NCBI GenBank assembly: GCA_021784975.1
Contig: JAJYGU010000380.1
Coordinates: 1-19,438, forward strand
DNA from: Planctomycetota bacterium
GTDB lineage: Bacteria; Planctomycetota; Planctomycetia; Pirellulales; Thermoguttaceae
Length of the DNA stretch: 19,438 nucleotides
Reading direction: 5' to 3'
Part shown: one piece after another, positions 8,601 through 14,322 of the stretch
Position numbering within the stretch: the first letter of the stretch is position 1
Layout: each line of letters starts with the position of its first letter
The notes under the pieces: generated by a model
What the model was told of the DNA's origin: nothing
What the model saw: the letters and a program-made list of their open reading frames with translations, nothing else
The model's database searches: none
Program-made: the position numbers and the translations under genes

Positions 8601-8767
8601 TGGTGACGGCCCTCGGGTTGTTGCCCATCGCCTTAGGGGGCGCCAGCGCGGGGCAAGAGATGGAACAGCCGATGGCGATGGTCATCCTGGGCGGCCTGTT
8701 CACTTCCACCGCCTTGAACCTGTTGGTGCTGCCCACGCTGGTCGGCCGCTTCGGCCGGTTCCAGTAG
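5606..8767 (+). CDS. RND efflux pump, heavy-metal (CzcA/CusA) type
   Basis: This 1053-residue inner-membrane proton-driven exporter matches the heavy-metal RND family, whose members are about 1030-1060 residues. The N-terminus (RGSLHYRVVVLLVAGLVLAAG) is the first helix, followed by the usual periplasmic porter domain. A helix cluster covers about 335-500, a second large periplasmic loop about 560-880, and the last helices about 890-1050. The fourth-helix motif IGEVVDDAIIDVENIH (about 398-413) carries Asp403, Asp404, Asp408 and Glu410, the acidic residues expected for proton relay. Other family landmarks are GGEFIPDLNEGNY and the GDFSILGQPAV segment. It lies directly downstream of its adaptor; the likely outer-membrane partner is at 9133-10599. 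No Shine-Dalgarno sequence precedes the ATG. A repeat-derived segment is inserted in frame at about residues 769-795. The metal transported cannot be deduced. Confidence 0.93.
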   Translation: MLNALVRGSLHYRVVVLLVAGLVLAAGVYSLQTAKYDVFPEFVPPMVVIQTEAPGFSPRDVEALVTRPIEYSINGTMGLKTLRSNSIQGLSVVTAIFEDRTNILVDRQFVGEELAQLAGRLPQGVRPPVMAPMTSSSGIVLRLGLTAHTTTPMQLRTLADWTVRPLLLAIPGVANVTIFGGEVRQFQVQVHPKQLLAYGLSLNDVLTAVGQANGLVGAGFVENSNQRITVTSQASLTKTDQLADVVVAVHDTLPIRLRQVADVVIGPEPKFGDFSILGQPAVELVVYKQFGANTLEVTRAVEATLGSLGEALPRDVELHSRLFRQATFIQRALRNIDLALLEGGILVVVVLFLFLANTRTALISLTAIPLSLLTAVAALKAFGETINTLTLAGLAIAIGEVVDDAIIDVENIHRRLRENAASATPRPPLTVILEASLEVRSAVVFATFIVALVFVPIFLMSGIQGKFFSPLGCAYVLSILSSLAVALTITPAMSAVLLTGRSGGLFAEHDTRLLGWCKRLYERLLRPTLRHPWWIGLSALLLFAAAAVTLPFLGGEFIPDLNEGNYIVHMAGLPGTSLAESLRVGAKVQKDLAALPVVDQVCQQVGRAELSEDVMGPENSETYVATKPLKGEQADEARDELRSVVAKYPGFYFGINSFLAERIEETITGAVAQVAIRIYGPDLDELDRLATATAEVLRKVPGADGVAVEQQAGVPELRLVAKREQCTRYGLRPVQLLDVLQAVFQGSTVNQVYDQTRVFDIVVRVAAEAEKGTVPLLANDPAARSGKGGLSPFPPSPWNVERIRGILIDTPAGRIPLENLVSVERASGRSMIAHEGANRRALVQCNVRGRDVSGFLAEARRAIQQQVQRSKDYVFEFGGEAQAAEAARNELLALSAGVLVGITVLLYAAFNSWRLLALVLANLPFALVGGIAAVWLGGGVMSIGSLVGFVTLFGISTRNSIMLVSHYQHLVEVEGHPWDRGLVIRGALERLGPILMTALVTALGLLPIALGGASAGQEMEQPMAMVILGGLFTSTALNLLVLPTLVGRFGRFQ
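7911..7987. repeat. Paired GGGGACTGTCCCC palindromes inside the pump gene
   Basis: Two copies of a REP-like palindrome face each other: aaaaggggactgtccccct from 7914, and aagggggactgtcccctttt ending at 7984. The outer ends cggaaaa (7911-7917) and ttttccg (7981-7987) are exact reverse complements. Inside, cgaacg (7938-7943) pairs with cgttcg (7955-7960) around an 11-base loop. The whole 77-base unit could fold into one long hairpin with inner arms. It is translated in frame as EKGTVPLLANDPAARSGKGG followed by LSPFP, with no stop. The Pro/Gly/Ala-rich, low-similarity look of this stretch contrasts with the conserved protein on both sides. Confidence 0.85.
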
Positions 8768-8840
8768 CTCCCGCCTGCCGGGCGTTGTGCCGCGGTTCCG
8801 CCAGCGTGGTTCACGAGGTACGATACAACCGGAGGCAGGC

Positions 8841-9123
8841 ATGAGCAGCAAAGCTTCGGTGGCTGAAACCTACGACCAATGGCTGCGGCGGCCGGACGTC
8901 GACGCAGTGGCGGCTATGTGCAAGTTCTTCACGGGCAACGACCCAGTCCATCAGACGCTGCGGAGCATCGCCGCCAAGCTCGACCAGCTCGGGATCGCCT
9001 ACGCGGTGGCGGGAGGCATGGCCCTTTCCGCCCATCGCTTCGTCCGAGCCACCGTGGGCGTGGACATCCTGGTTACGGCCGAAGTATGAGGAGTTGTGGC
9101 GCGGGTTGCAGGCGGACCGTTAG
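8841..9123 (+). pseudogene. Truncated nucleotidyltransferase-fold protein remnant
   Basis: The frame from the ATG at 8841 encodes 82 residues and stops at 9087-9089. A good Shine-Dalgarno (ggagg, 8831-8835) precedes the ATG. The stretch IAYAVAGGMALSAHRFVRAT followed by VGVDILVTAE matches the start of a small nucleotidyltransferase domain, where the family has a GG motif and then DxD. Here the first Asp of DxD reads Gly (VGVD, where VDVD is expected; a single G/A change would explain it). The frame then ends in the middle of the fold. A one-frame shift at about 9084 continues as YEELWRGLQADR and stops at 9121-9123, which looks like the disrupted continuation. Everything beyond is missing because the neighbouring channel gene ends at 9133. 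I call it a decayed remnant; a short expressed protein cannot be excluded. Confidence 0.65.
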
Positions 9124-9132
9124 GTTTAGGGG

Positions 9133-10599
9133 CTACTCTCCGGCGGCACTTGCGGCGGCGCCGCCTGCTGGGACCATCGGCGTGGCCGCCGCCGCGGTCA
9201 CCGCCGGGCCCGCGGTTGGCCCCGCGCCGGGGCCAAGTCCTCCCGAGAGCAACATGCCTTCGATGGCCGCACGGCTGACGTGGAGCGATTGCAGGCTCTG
9301 GACGTAGCTTAAGCTCACCTGGAAGTAGGTCCGTTGGGCAGTGAGCAAAGTCAGGTAATTCAACTCACCGGCGCGATAACCTTCGCGGGTCAGCTTCAAC
9401 GATTGCCCGGCGTCGGGCAGGATTTCGCCCCGGTACTTCTCGGCCTGTTGCCAGGCGCTCTCGAATTGCTGGAAGGCGGTGGCCAGCCGCTGCTGCAACT
9501 GGAGCTGCAGACGCTCCACGTCCCGGCGGGCATCGGTCAACTCCGCCTCCGCCCGAGTGATGTTCCCCTGATTGCGGTTGAAGATGGGCAGCGGCACGCC
9601 GATGCTGGCGCTGGCGGTATTATAGCCGGTTGAGTTGTCGTAGGCCATGCCCGCCTGCACCTGCAGATTCGGTACCCGTTGAGCAAGCTGCTGCTGCAAG
9701 GCGCACTGGGCCCGCTGGACGCCGGCCTGGGCCTCGGCCAGTTCCGGGCTTCCAGCGAACAGCCGGCTGCGGGCTTCCTGCCAAGTTAGTGGCGGCAGTT
9801 GTTCTTCCAAGTTTCCGGCCAAGGGCGTCAGTGGCATGTCGGGCTTGCCTACCACCGACGCCAAACGACGCCAAGTGCCGGCTTGCTGGCTTCGGGCGTT
9901 TTGCAACTGAAGGGCGACGGAACGGGCCTCGACGCGGGCTTGCAATACATCCACCCGGCTGGCTTCCTTGCCGGCCAGCAACTTCTCGGTGGTCTGCAAG
10001 CCTTCCTGGCCGATGTCAACCAACTGACCGTAGAGCGCGACCATTTGCTGGGCCGCCAGGGAGTCGTAGAAAGCGGTTCTCACGTCAGTCAGCACCCGCA
10101 GGCGCTGGGCCTGAAACGCACACTGGGCCTGTTTGATTGCTTGGCCCGCCACCGCTTGGCCGAGCCGCAGCTTTCCGGCGGTGACCAGTTCCTGTCCCAC
10201 GGTCATGCCTTGAAAGCCGGCCGTATTTTCATCACCAATTTCATCGCCAAGGTAGCTGACCACCGGATTGGGATACAGCCCCGACTGCCGGTAGTCGCCT
10301 TCAGCCGCCCGGATCCGCATGGTCGCCTGGACCAAGGTGGGGTTGCAGGCAAGGCTGGCCTGCTCGAGCTCGGCCAGGGTGACGCCCGGCGGGGCCTGCC
10401 GTTCGCGGGGAACCGAAGGGGGGTAAGCCGCTGGACCGGCTGATCCAGATGGAATCTGTCCCCAGACGGGTGGCACGGTAAGATCTTGGTTGCTGCCAGC
10501 GGCGCCGGGCGGGTTAGGGGGCAATGCGAATTGCTGGCCGGCGCCAACATTCGGCACCAGCCCGAATACCGCCATTAAGGTCAACCATTTCCCTGCCAT
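9133..10599 (-). CDS. Outer-membrane efflux channel, TolC/CusC type
   Basis: This 488-residue protein is the likely outer-membrane exit duct for the adaptor/pump pair at 4271-8767. MAGKWLTLMAVFGLVPNVGA is a signal peptide, so I chose the ATG at 10599 over an upstream in-frame TTG at 10653. A Pro/Gly-rich linker leads to two outer-membrane-efflux repeats (about 75-260 and 280-450). They contain the typical NPTLVQATMRIRAAEGDYRQ and LYPNPVVSY, and later SPELAEAQAGVQRAQ with long Gln/Ala-rich helices. The last 35 or so residues are a Gly/Pro/Ala tail of low complexity. The gene is on the strand opposite the pump and separated from it by the nucleotidyltransferase remnant, so it must be transcribed separately from the pump. 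A weak aggcgag Shine-Dalgarno-like sequence precedes the ATG. Confidence 0.92.
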   Translation of the reverse strand: MAGKWLTLMAVFGLVPNVGAGQQFALPPNPPGAAGSNQDLTVPPVWGQIPSGSAGPAAYPPSVPRERQAPPGVTLAELEQASLACNPTLVQATMRIRAAEGDYRQSGLYPNPVVSYLGDEIGDENTAGFQGMTVGQELVTAGKLRLGQAVAGQAIKQAQCAFQAQRLRVLTDVRTAFYDSLAAQQMVALYGQLVDIGQEGLQTTEKLLAGKEASRVDVLQARVEARSVALQLQNARSQQAGTWRRLASVVGKPDMPLTPLAGNLEEQLPPLTWQEARSRLFAGSPELAEAQAGVQRAQCALQQQLAQRVPNLQVQAGMAYDNSTGYNTASASIGVPLPIFNRNQGNITRAEAELTDARRDVERLQLQLQQRLATAFQQFESAWQQAEKYRGEILPDAGQSLKLTREGYRAGELNYLTLLTAQRTYFQVSLSYVQSLQSLHVSRAAIEGMLLSGGLGPGAGPTAGPAVTAAAATPMVPAGGAAASAAGE

Positions 10600-10949
10600 C
10601 GCTCGCCTCGACGCGTTCACAGTCTCTTTCAACGCAGTCCTTGAAATCGGCAAATTGCACAGTTCCGCTTATATCAGAATTTTCGGCAAATTGGCTTGTG
10701 CCGCATAAACGGGCCGATATTTGGTAGAATGCACAAGCTGGGCCGGAGGTTCGGTCGGCTGGCGATCGATTCGCAGGCCAGCGCGGTCCGCCATTAGCGG
10801 CCCATTTTTCCGCGGGCCACTTGCATCGCCCGAGCTCCGGCCGCACACTAAAGATTTCTATTGCTTGCGCTTGTAAACGAAACATACCCTCTCCGGCGGC
10901 AACGATTGGTCGTAAATCAGGCCGTAGCGAGCAGAGGAAGGAGTGCCGG
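10600..10949. other. 350-base divergent intergenic region with an 11-bp direct repeat
   Basis: The gap separates the outer-membrane channel (leftward) from the methyltransferase (rightward). The sequence tcggcaaattg occurs twice, at 10647-10657 and 10683-10693, a 36-base step. The second copy is about 85-95 bases upstream of the channel ATG. It could mark regulator sites near the channel promoter. A TATAAG on the minus strand lies between the copies but has no matching -35 box. The rest of the region shows nothing I can name. Confidence 0.4.
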
Positions 10950-11588
10950 ATGGCCATGAATCAGATGTCGAGACCGCCGTTTGCGAGCCCCGCGGAGTGG
11001 GAAGATGCGTATCGTCAGGGCACCCCGCCTTGGGACGTTGGCGTTCCCCATTCAGAACTCATTCGAGTCCTCGACGAGGGGCATTTCCGCTCGGGCACCG
11101 TCTTGGAACTGGGCTGCGGTAGCGGGGCCGATGCGGTGTACCTGGCTCGCCGCCGGTTCGAGGTGACGGCCGTCGATTGCTCGCCGATCGCCTTGGAGCG
11201 TGCCCGACTGCGGGCCGAGCAGCAAGACGCCCTGTTGCGATTCGTCTTGGAGGATGTGTTCGAGTTCGCCCGTTCCGCCGGGCAATTCGACATAGTCTAC
11301 GACGCCGGCTTCTACCATTTCATCCGTCTCTTGAACCTGCAAAAGTACCTCGATATGCTGTGGCGGGTAACGCGGCCCGGGTCCTATTTCTTTTGTTTGG
11401 CGGGAGCGACGGACAATGCGGCCGAAGAGGGGCCGCCGCGGGTCAGCAGCGACGAAATCCACAATGAGCTGGGGCGATTGTTCGAAGTCCTGCAGGCGCG
11501 CCGCACCCGAATCGAATCTACCAGCCGGAGCAACGGTTACTCCGGCTGGTCGTGTCTGATGCGGCGGCCGATAGCGGCTGCGAAATGA
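10950..11588 (+). CDS. Class I SAM-dependent methyltransferase
   Basis: This 212-residue cytoplasmic protein transfers a methyl group from S-adenosylmethionine to an acceptor I cannot identify. The SAM-binding motif I is VLELGCGSGADAVYLA (about 51-66), followed by the acidic motif II VTAVDCSPIALERAR (about 72-86), then FVLEDVFEF and FDIVYDAGFYHF. The N-terminal PPWDVGVPHSELIRVL is shared with thiopurine- and TehB-like methyltransferases. I chose the ATG at 10950 because a strong ggaaggag Shine-Dalgarno (10936-10943) lies 6 bases before it. The frame is open further upstream to 10821, but that part is not protein-like. It stands alone, convergent with the receiver-domain gene. Confidence 0.88.
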   Translation: MAMNQMSRPPFASPAEWEDAYRQGTPPWDVGVPHSELIRVLDEGHFRSGTVLELGCGSGADAVYLARRRFEVTAVDCSPIALERARLRAEQQDALLRFVLEDVFEFARSAGQFDIVYDAGFYHFIRLLNLQKYLDMLWRVTRPGSYFFCLAGATDNAAEEGPPRVSSDEIHNELGRLFEVLQARRTRIESTSRSNGYSGWSCLMRRPIAAAK

Positions 11589-11677
11589 GGCCGCAGCATG
11601 CGCGGCGGGAGGGAAAGCTACTGCAGCCGCCGAATTTGCGCCGCGCAGGGTGTGCCATCGGCGGCGAGTGATCCGCG

Positions 11678-12094
11678 CTAGCTGGCATCGGCAGCCACGA
11701 CCGGCCGGGCGGTGATGGCCGCGTCGATCAATCCTACCAGCACTTCCGCGGCGAACGGCTTGCGCAGACAGTAGGCGCCGTTGGCCCCGTGGCCGCGGCG
11801 AATCACATCCGGGATTTGCGCGTTCGAAAGGAACATCACCGGAACCTCTTCCAACCCCGGTTGTCGCTTGATTCGCTCGCAGGTTTCCGGCCCGCTCTCG
11901 CCGAACAGATTCGTGTCGCAGAGGATCAGGTCGGGCGGGTTTCTCAGGGCCAAGGCAAACGCCTCGTCCGGGCGGGTGCAACACTGGCAAGCGATGTTCG
12001 CGGACGCCAGGATGGCCGCTACCTGATTCAAGTCTTGCTGTTGTTCGTCGATGACCAGCACTAGGGGTGCAACTTGTTCGAGCCGACCGTTCAT
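11678..12094 (-). CDS. Stand-alone response-regulator receiver domain protein
   Basis: This 138-residue CheY-like protein has a receiver domain (about 10-125) and nothing else. The phosphoacceptor is Asp60 in PPDLILCDTNLFG. The acidic pocket is Asp16-Glu17 (VLVIDEQQQD), the switch residue is Ser90 in VPVMFLSNA, and the conserved lysine is Lys112 in LRKPF. With no output domain it must act by protein-protein contact. No histidine kinase gene is nearby, so its partner is unknown. A GGAG lies about 10 bases before the ATG. Codon and base use match the neighbours. It converges with the methyltransferase and diverges from the fusion gene at 12327. Confidence 0.88.
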   Translation of the reverse strand: MNGRLEQVAPLVLVIDEQQQDLNQVAAILASANIACQCCTRPDEAFALALRNPPDLILCDTNLFGESGPETCERIKRQPGLEEVPVMFLSNAQIPDVIRRGHGANGAYCLRKPFAAEVLVGLIDAAITARPVVAADAS

Positions 12095-12229
12095 GGCGCC
12101 GCAACTCCGGGTTGGGGAAGCGGAATCTCAGCTCGCGAGACCCGCCACGATTCTCTTTCGACCGCTGACAGCCCACTATTGATTAAACCTTGGTCGAATC
12201 GCCCAGACGAACCGACCCCGATCCCGCTC

Positions 12230-12268
12230 ACGGTATCATCGTACCGTCACCCCCACTCTGTGGTGGGG
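12230..12268. repeat. Two adjacent short inverted repeats in a divergent intergenic region
   Basis: In the 232-base gap between the receiver gene and the fusion gene, acggta (12230-12235) and taccgt (12242-12247) are reverse complements around 6 bases. Immediately after, ccccac (12251-12256) and gtgggg (12263-12268) pair around another 6 bases. They lie 58 to 97 bases upstream of the ATG at 12327 and could be operators or leader hairpins. Nothing else in this gap is recognisable. Confidence 0.4.
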
Positions 12269-12326
12269 TCCGCGCTCGGCGGCTTCTCCCGTCGCCCGTT
12301 CCACGTTAAACTTCCTTGGAAAAGCC

Positions 12327-13451
12327 ATGCTCTTTACTCCGCGCCAACTTGTCGAGCAGATCCACGATACGCCCACGCGGATCGCGCTGGCGGCGGCCGG
12401 CGGCGGCAGTCGGGCGATCGCCGATCTGCTGGAAGTCGCCGGCGGCTCGCGGACCTTGCTCGAAGCTGTCGTTCCCTACTCGGCTGCCGCCATGGTTGCC
12501 TTTCTCGGCAGCCGCCCGGAGGAGTTCTGCTCCTCGCTGACGTCGCGGGCCATGGCGATGGCGGCCTTTCATCGTGCTCGCCGCTACGAGGAGCCAACGG
12601 CCATGCCCGCCGGGGTGGCCTGCACCGCCAGTCTGGCCACCGATCGGCCGAAACACGGTCCGCACCGCATTCACGCCGCGGTGCAAACCGCCGCACAAAC
12701 GGCGGCCTGGCATCTGAAGTTGCACAAGGATCGACGGACGCGGGCGGAAGAGGAGCGATTGGCCGGATACTTGACGCTCAACGTAGTGGCCGAGGCGTGC
12801 GGGATTGACGCTCGCCTGCCGCTCGACCTGCTGGAAGGCGAAAGGCTGGAGGAGTCGCGGGTCTCTGCGCCGCCCGCCTGGCAAGATTTGCTTCTGGGCA
12901 AGAGCGAGGTTGTGCAGGTCGGACCCAATACGGCCCCGGCCGCCGCCGTTTTTCCGGGCGCTTTTCACCCCTGGCACGCCGGCCACGAGCGCATGCTCCA
13001 CGTGGCCCAAGAGGTCTTGCAGCAGCCGGTAAGCGTCGAACTTTCGATCCTCAACGTGGACAAGCCGCCCTTGGACTACCTGGAAATCGAAAGCCGATTG
13101 GGCCAGTGGACGGCCGACCAAACGGCCTGTCTGACCCGCGCCGCCACCTTCGAGGAGAAATCGCGGTTGTTTCCGGCCGCAACCTTCGTGGTGGGTATTG
13201 ATACTCTGCAGCGGATCGCCGCTCCCTGCTACTATGGCGGCGACTCGTCGGCCTGTGACAATGCGCTGCGGCGATTGGCCGAGCGGGGCTGCCATTTCCT
13301 GGTCTTCGCCCGGTCGGTGGACGGACGCTTCCTCCGCCTCGGCGATCTCGATCTCCCGGAGCCATTGCGGCCGATCTGCCGGGAAGTTCCGCCGGAAGTG
13401 TTCCGCGAAGACATCTCCTCCACCGCTATCCGACAGGCGCAGACGGCGTGA
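12327..13451 (+). CDS. Fusion of a CinA-like domain and a nucleotidylyltransferase domain
   Basis: This 374-residue protein joins two domains. Residues about 5-165 resemble the CinA/PncC amidohydrolase fold (LLEVAGGSRTLLEAVVPYS, AMAMAAFHRARR, then GVACTASLATDRPKHGPHR). The usual ESCTGG active-site motif reads AAAGGG (residues 22-27) and the GxAGP motif is absent, so amidohydrolase activity is doubtful. Residues about 205-372 are a cytidylyltransferase-like nucleotide-binding domain. It has FPGAFHPWHAGH (209-220, with the HxGH signature) and ISSTAIR (363-369), the two motifs of NMN adenylyltransferase-type enzymes. The family suggests a role in NAD or nucleotide-cofactor metabolism; the exact reaction is inferred, not visible. 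No clear Shine-Dalgarno sequence precedes the ATG. It is a single-gene unit that ends against a heptamer array. Confidence 0.82.
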   Translation: MLFTPRQLVEQIHDTPTRIALAAAGGGSRAIADLLEVAGGSRTLLEAVVPYSAAAMVAFLGSRPEEFCSSLTSRAMAMAAFHRARRYEEPTAMPAGVACTASLATDRPKHGPHRIHAAVQTAAQTAAWHLKLHKDRRTRAEEERLAGYLTLNVVAEACGIDARLPLDLLEGERLEESRVSAPPAWQDLLLGKSEVVQVGPNTAPAAAVFPGAFHPWHAGHERMLHVAQEVLQQPVSVELSILNVDKPPLDYLEIESRLGQWTADQTACLTRAATFEEKSRLFPAATFVVGIDTLQRIAAPCYYGGDSSACDNALRRLAERGCHFLVFARSVDGRFLRLGDLDLPEPLRPICREVPPEVFREDISSTAIRQAQTA

Positions 13452-13452
13452 C

Positions 13453-13501
13453 GGACAGGGGGCAGGGATCAGAGGTCAGAGGTCAGAGGTCAGGGATCAG
13501 G
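13453..13501. repeat. Tandem heptamer array (7 units) after the fusion gene
   Basis: Seven consecutive 7-base units (ggacagg, gggcagg, gatcaga, ggtcaga, ggtcaga, ggtcagg, gatcagg) start one base after the stop codon. The unit is the same as at 16518. It lies in the gap between two convergent genes, next to a strong hairpin. Confidence 0.9.
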
Positions 13502-13512
13502 GGGATGAATAG

Positions 13513-13533
13513 CCGGCGGCTAACAGCCGCCGG
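13513..13533. terminator. Strong 9-bp hairpin, REP-like or terminator
   Basis: ccggcggct (13513-13521) pairs perfectly with agccgccgg (13525-13533) around a 3-base loop and is followed by acacatttt. It sits 62 bases after the fusion gene stop and could end its transcript. A second hairpin of the same GCGGCTG-CAGCCGC kind lies at 13611-13625, so the pair also looks like a REP-type repeat. Confidence 0.5.
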
Positions 13534-13610
13534 ACACATTTTGCGAGAGCATTCGCTTTCCGCCGCTCGGCATCCCTGCTTCGTGGCCACATTGAATAGC
13601 GGCTCCTGCG

Positions 13611-13625
13611 GCGGCTGTCAGCCGC
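13611..13625. repeat. Second GCGGCT/AGCCGC hairpin at the end of the DUF4276 gene
   Basis: gcggct (13611-13616) pairs with agccgc (13620-13625) around three bases. The hairpin overlaps the stop codon of the gene on the minus strand. Both hairpins of the pair are preceded by gaatagc, at 13507-13513 and 13594-13600. The sequence between them shows nothing recognisable. Confidence 0.5.
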
Positions 13626-14322
13626 TCTTCTGAGGAAGCGGTGTCACAGCATGCGATCCCTCACGGATCGCGTCAACCACTTCCTTGATCGCCGATTCCA
13701 TGCGCTGGAAGGACCGCATGCTTGGATGCGCGCGAATAGCATTCAGATCGACTAGCCTTGTCAGTTCGGCCTGATCTCGTGTCGCACTGTAACCCGTTCG
13801 CATGACCCTTCGGAACCATCCCTTGGCATCCCTGGGTATCTGTTCTGGATTGTCGGGTATGCGCGAAGGCAACTCGGAAATCTCCTTGCGACCGTCCGTA
13901 AAAGGTTGATTCACGAGGGACGGAACACCCGCGATCAGCCACGACTCGAATTCCATACAAGCAAAAACGATCGCTACCGAGAATTGCGCCCCTGCGCCCA
14001 CCGTCATGGCCTCCGCGGCGAGCCGTTGTGCCGCCCGCATGGCACAAAATGGCTGTCCTTTCACCTTGGTTTTGCTATCTCCATCCAGAAGCAGCACACA
14101 GCCGCCGAGATTCCTCCGCATCGCGGCAACCCGAAGAAATCGTTTCCATTCAGCAAAGCCGTTCTTGCTGATCTTTGAGTATTCACCAACGCGAATGGGA
14201 TGCGGATCCAAGGAGACAGCATCGAAAAACGAGTGCTCGGCGAGCAGTCGCTTGACCAATGTTGGGGCAGCTTCCACATCGCCTTGGCCTTCGACCATGA
14301 GCACGAGCCGCTTGGGACTCAT
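13618..14322 (-). CDS. DUF4276 family protein, TOPRIM-like, partner of an ATPase
   Basis: This 234-residue protein matches the DUF4276 family, thought to have a TOPRIM-like metal-binding fold. Visible landmarks in TOPRIM order are Glu11 in LVLMVEGQGDVE, the acidic pair Asp80/Asp82 in CVLLLDGDSK, and the family motif FACMEFESWLIAG with Glu124 and Glu126. These could bind Mg2+ in a nuclease-type site. The ATG at 14322 overlaps the stop of the upstream ATPase gene by four bases (ATGA), so the two are translationally coupled. By analogy with OLD-like and PARIS-like systems, it would be the effector half of an ATPase-controlled module. That role is inferred. Its base composition is lower in G+C than the flanking genes. 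Its stop codon lies within a REP-like hairpin. No damage is seen. Confidence 0.85.
   Translation of the reverse strand: MSPKRLVLMVEGQGDVEAAPTLVKRLLAEHSFFDAVSLDPHPIRVGEYSKISKNGFAEWKRFLRVAAMRRNLGGCVLLLDGDSKTKVKGQPFCAMRAAQRLAAEAMTVGAGAQFSVAIVFACMEFESWLIAGVPSLVNQPFTDGRKEISELPSRIPDNPEQIPRDAKGWFRRVMRTGYSATRDQAELTRLVDLNAIRAHPSMRSFQRMESAIKEVVDAIREGSHAVTPLPQKSG

Noticed and set aside
10696..10730. Promoter TTGTGC...TAGAAT for the methyltransferase gene
   Set aside because: The spacing between the boxes is 23 bases, too long for a sigma-70 promoter, and the site is about 220 bases from the start codon.
13453..13501. CRISPR-like interpretation of the GGTCAGA arrays
   Set aside because: The unit is only 7 bases and strictly tandem, with no unique spacers and no cas genes nearby, so these are simple tandem repeats.
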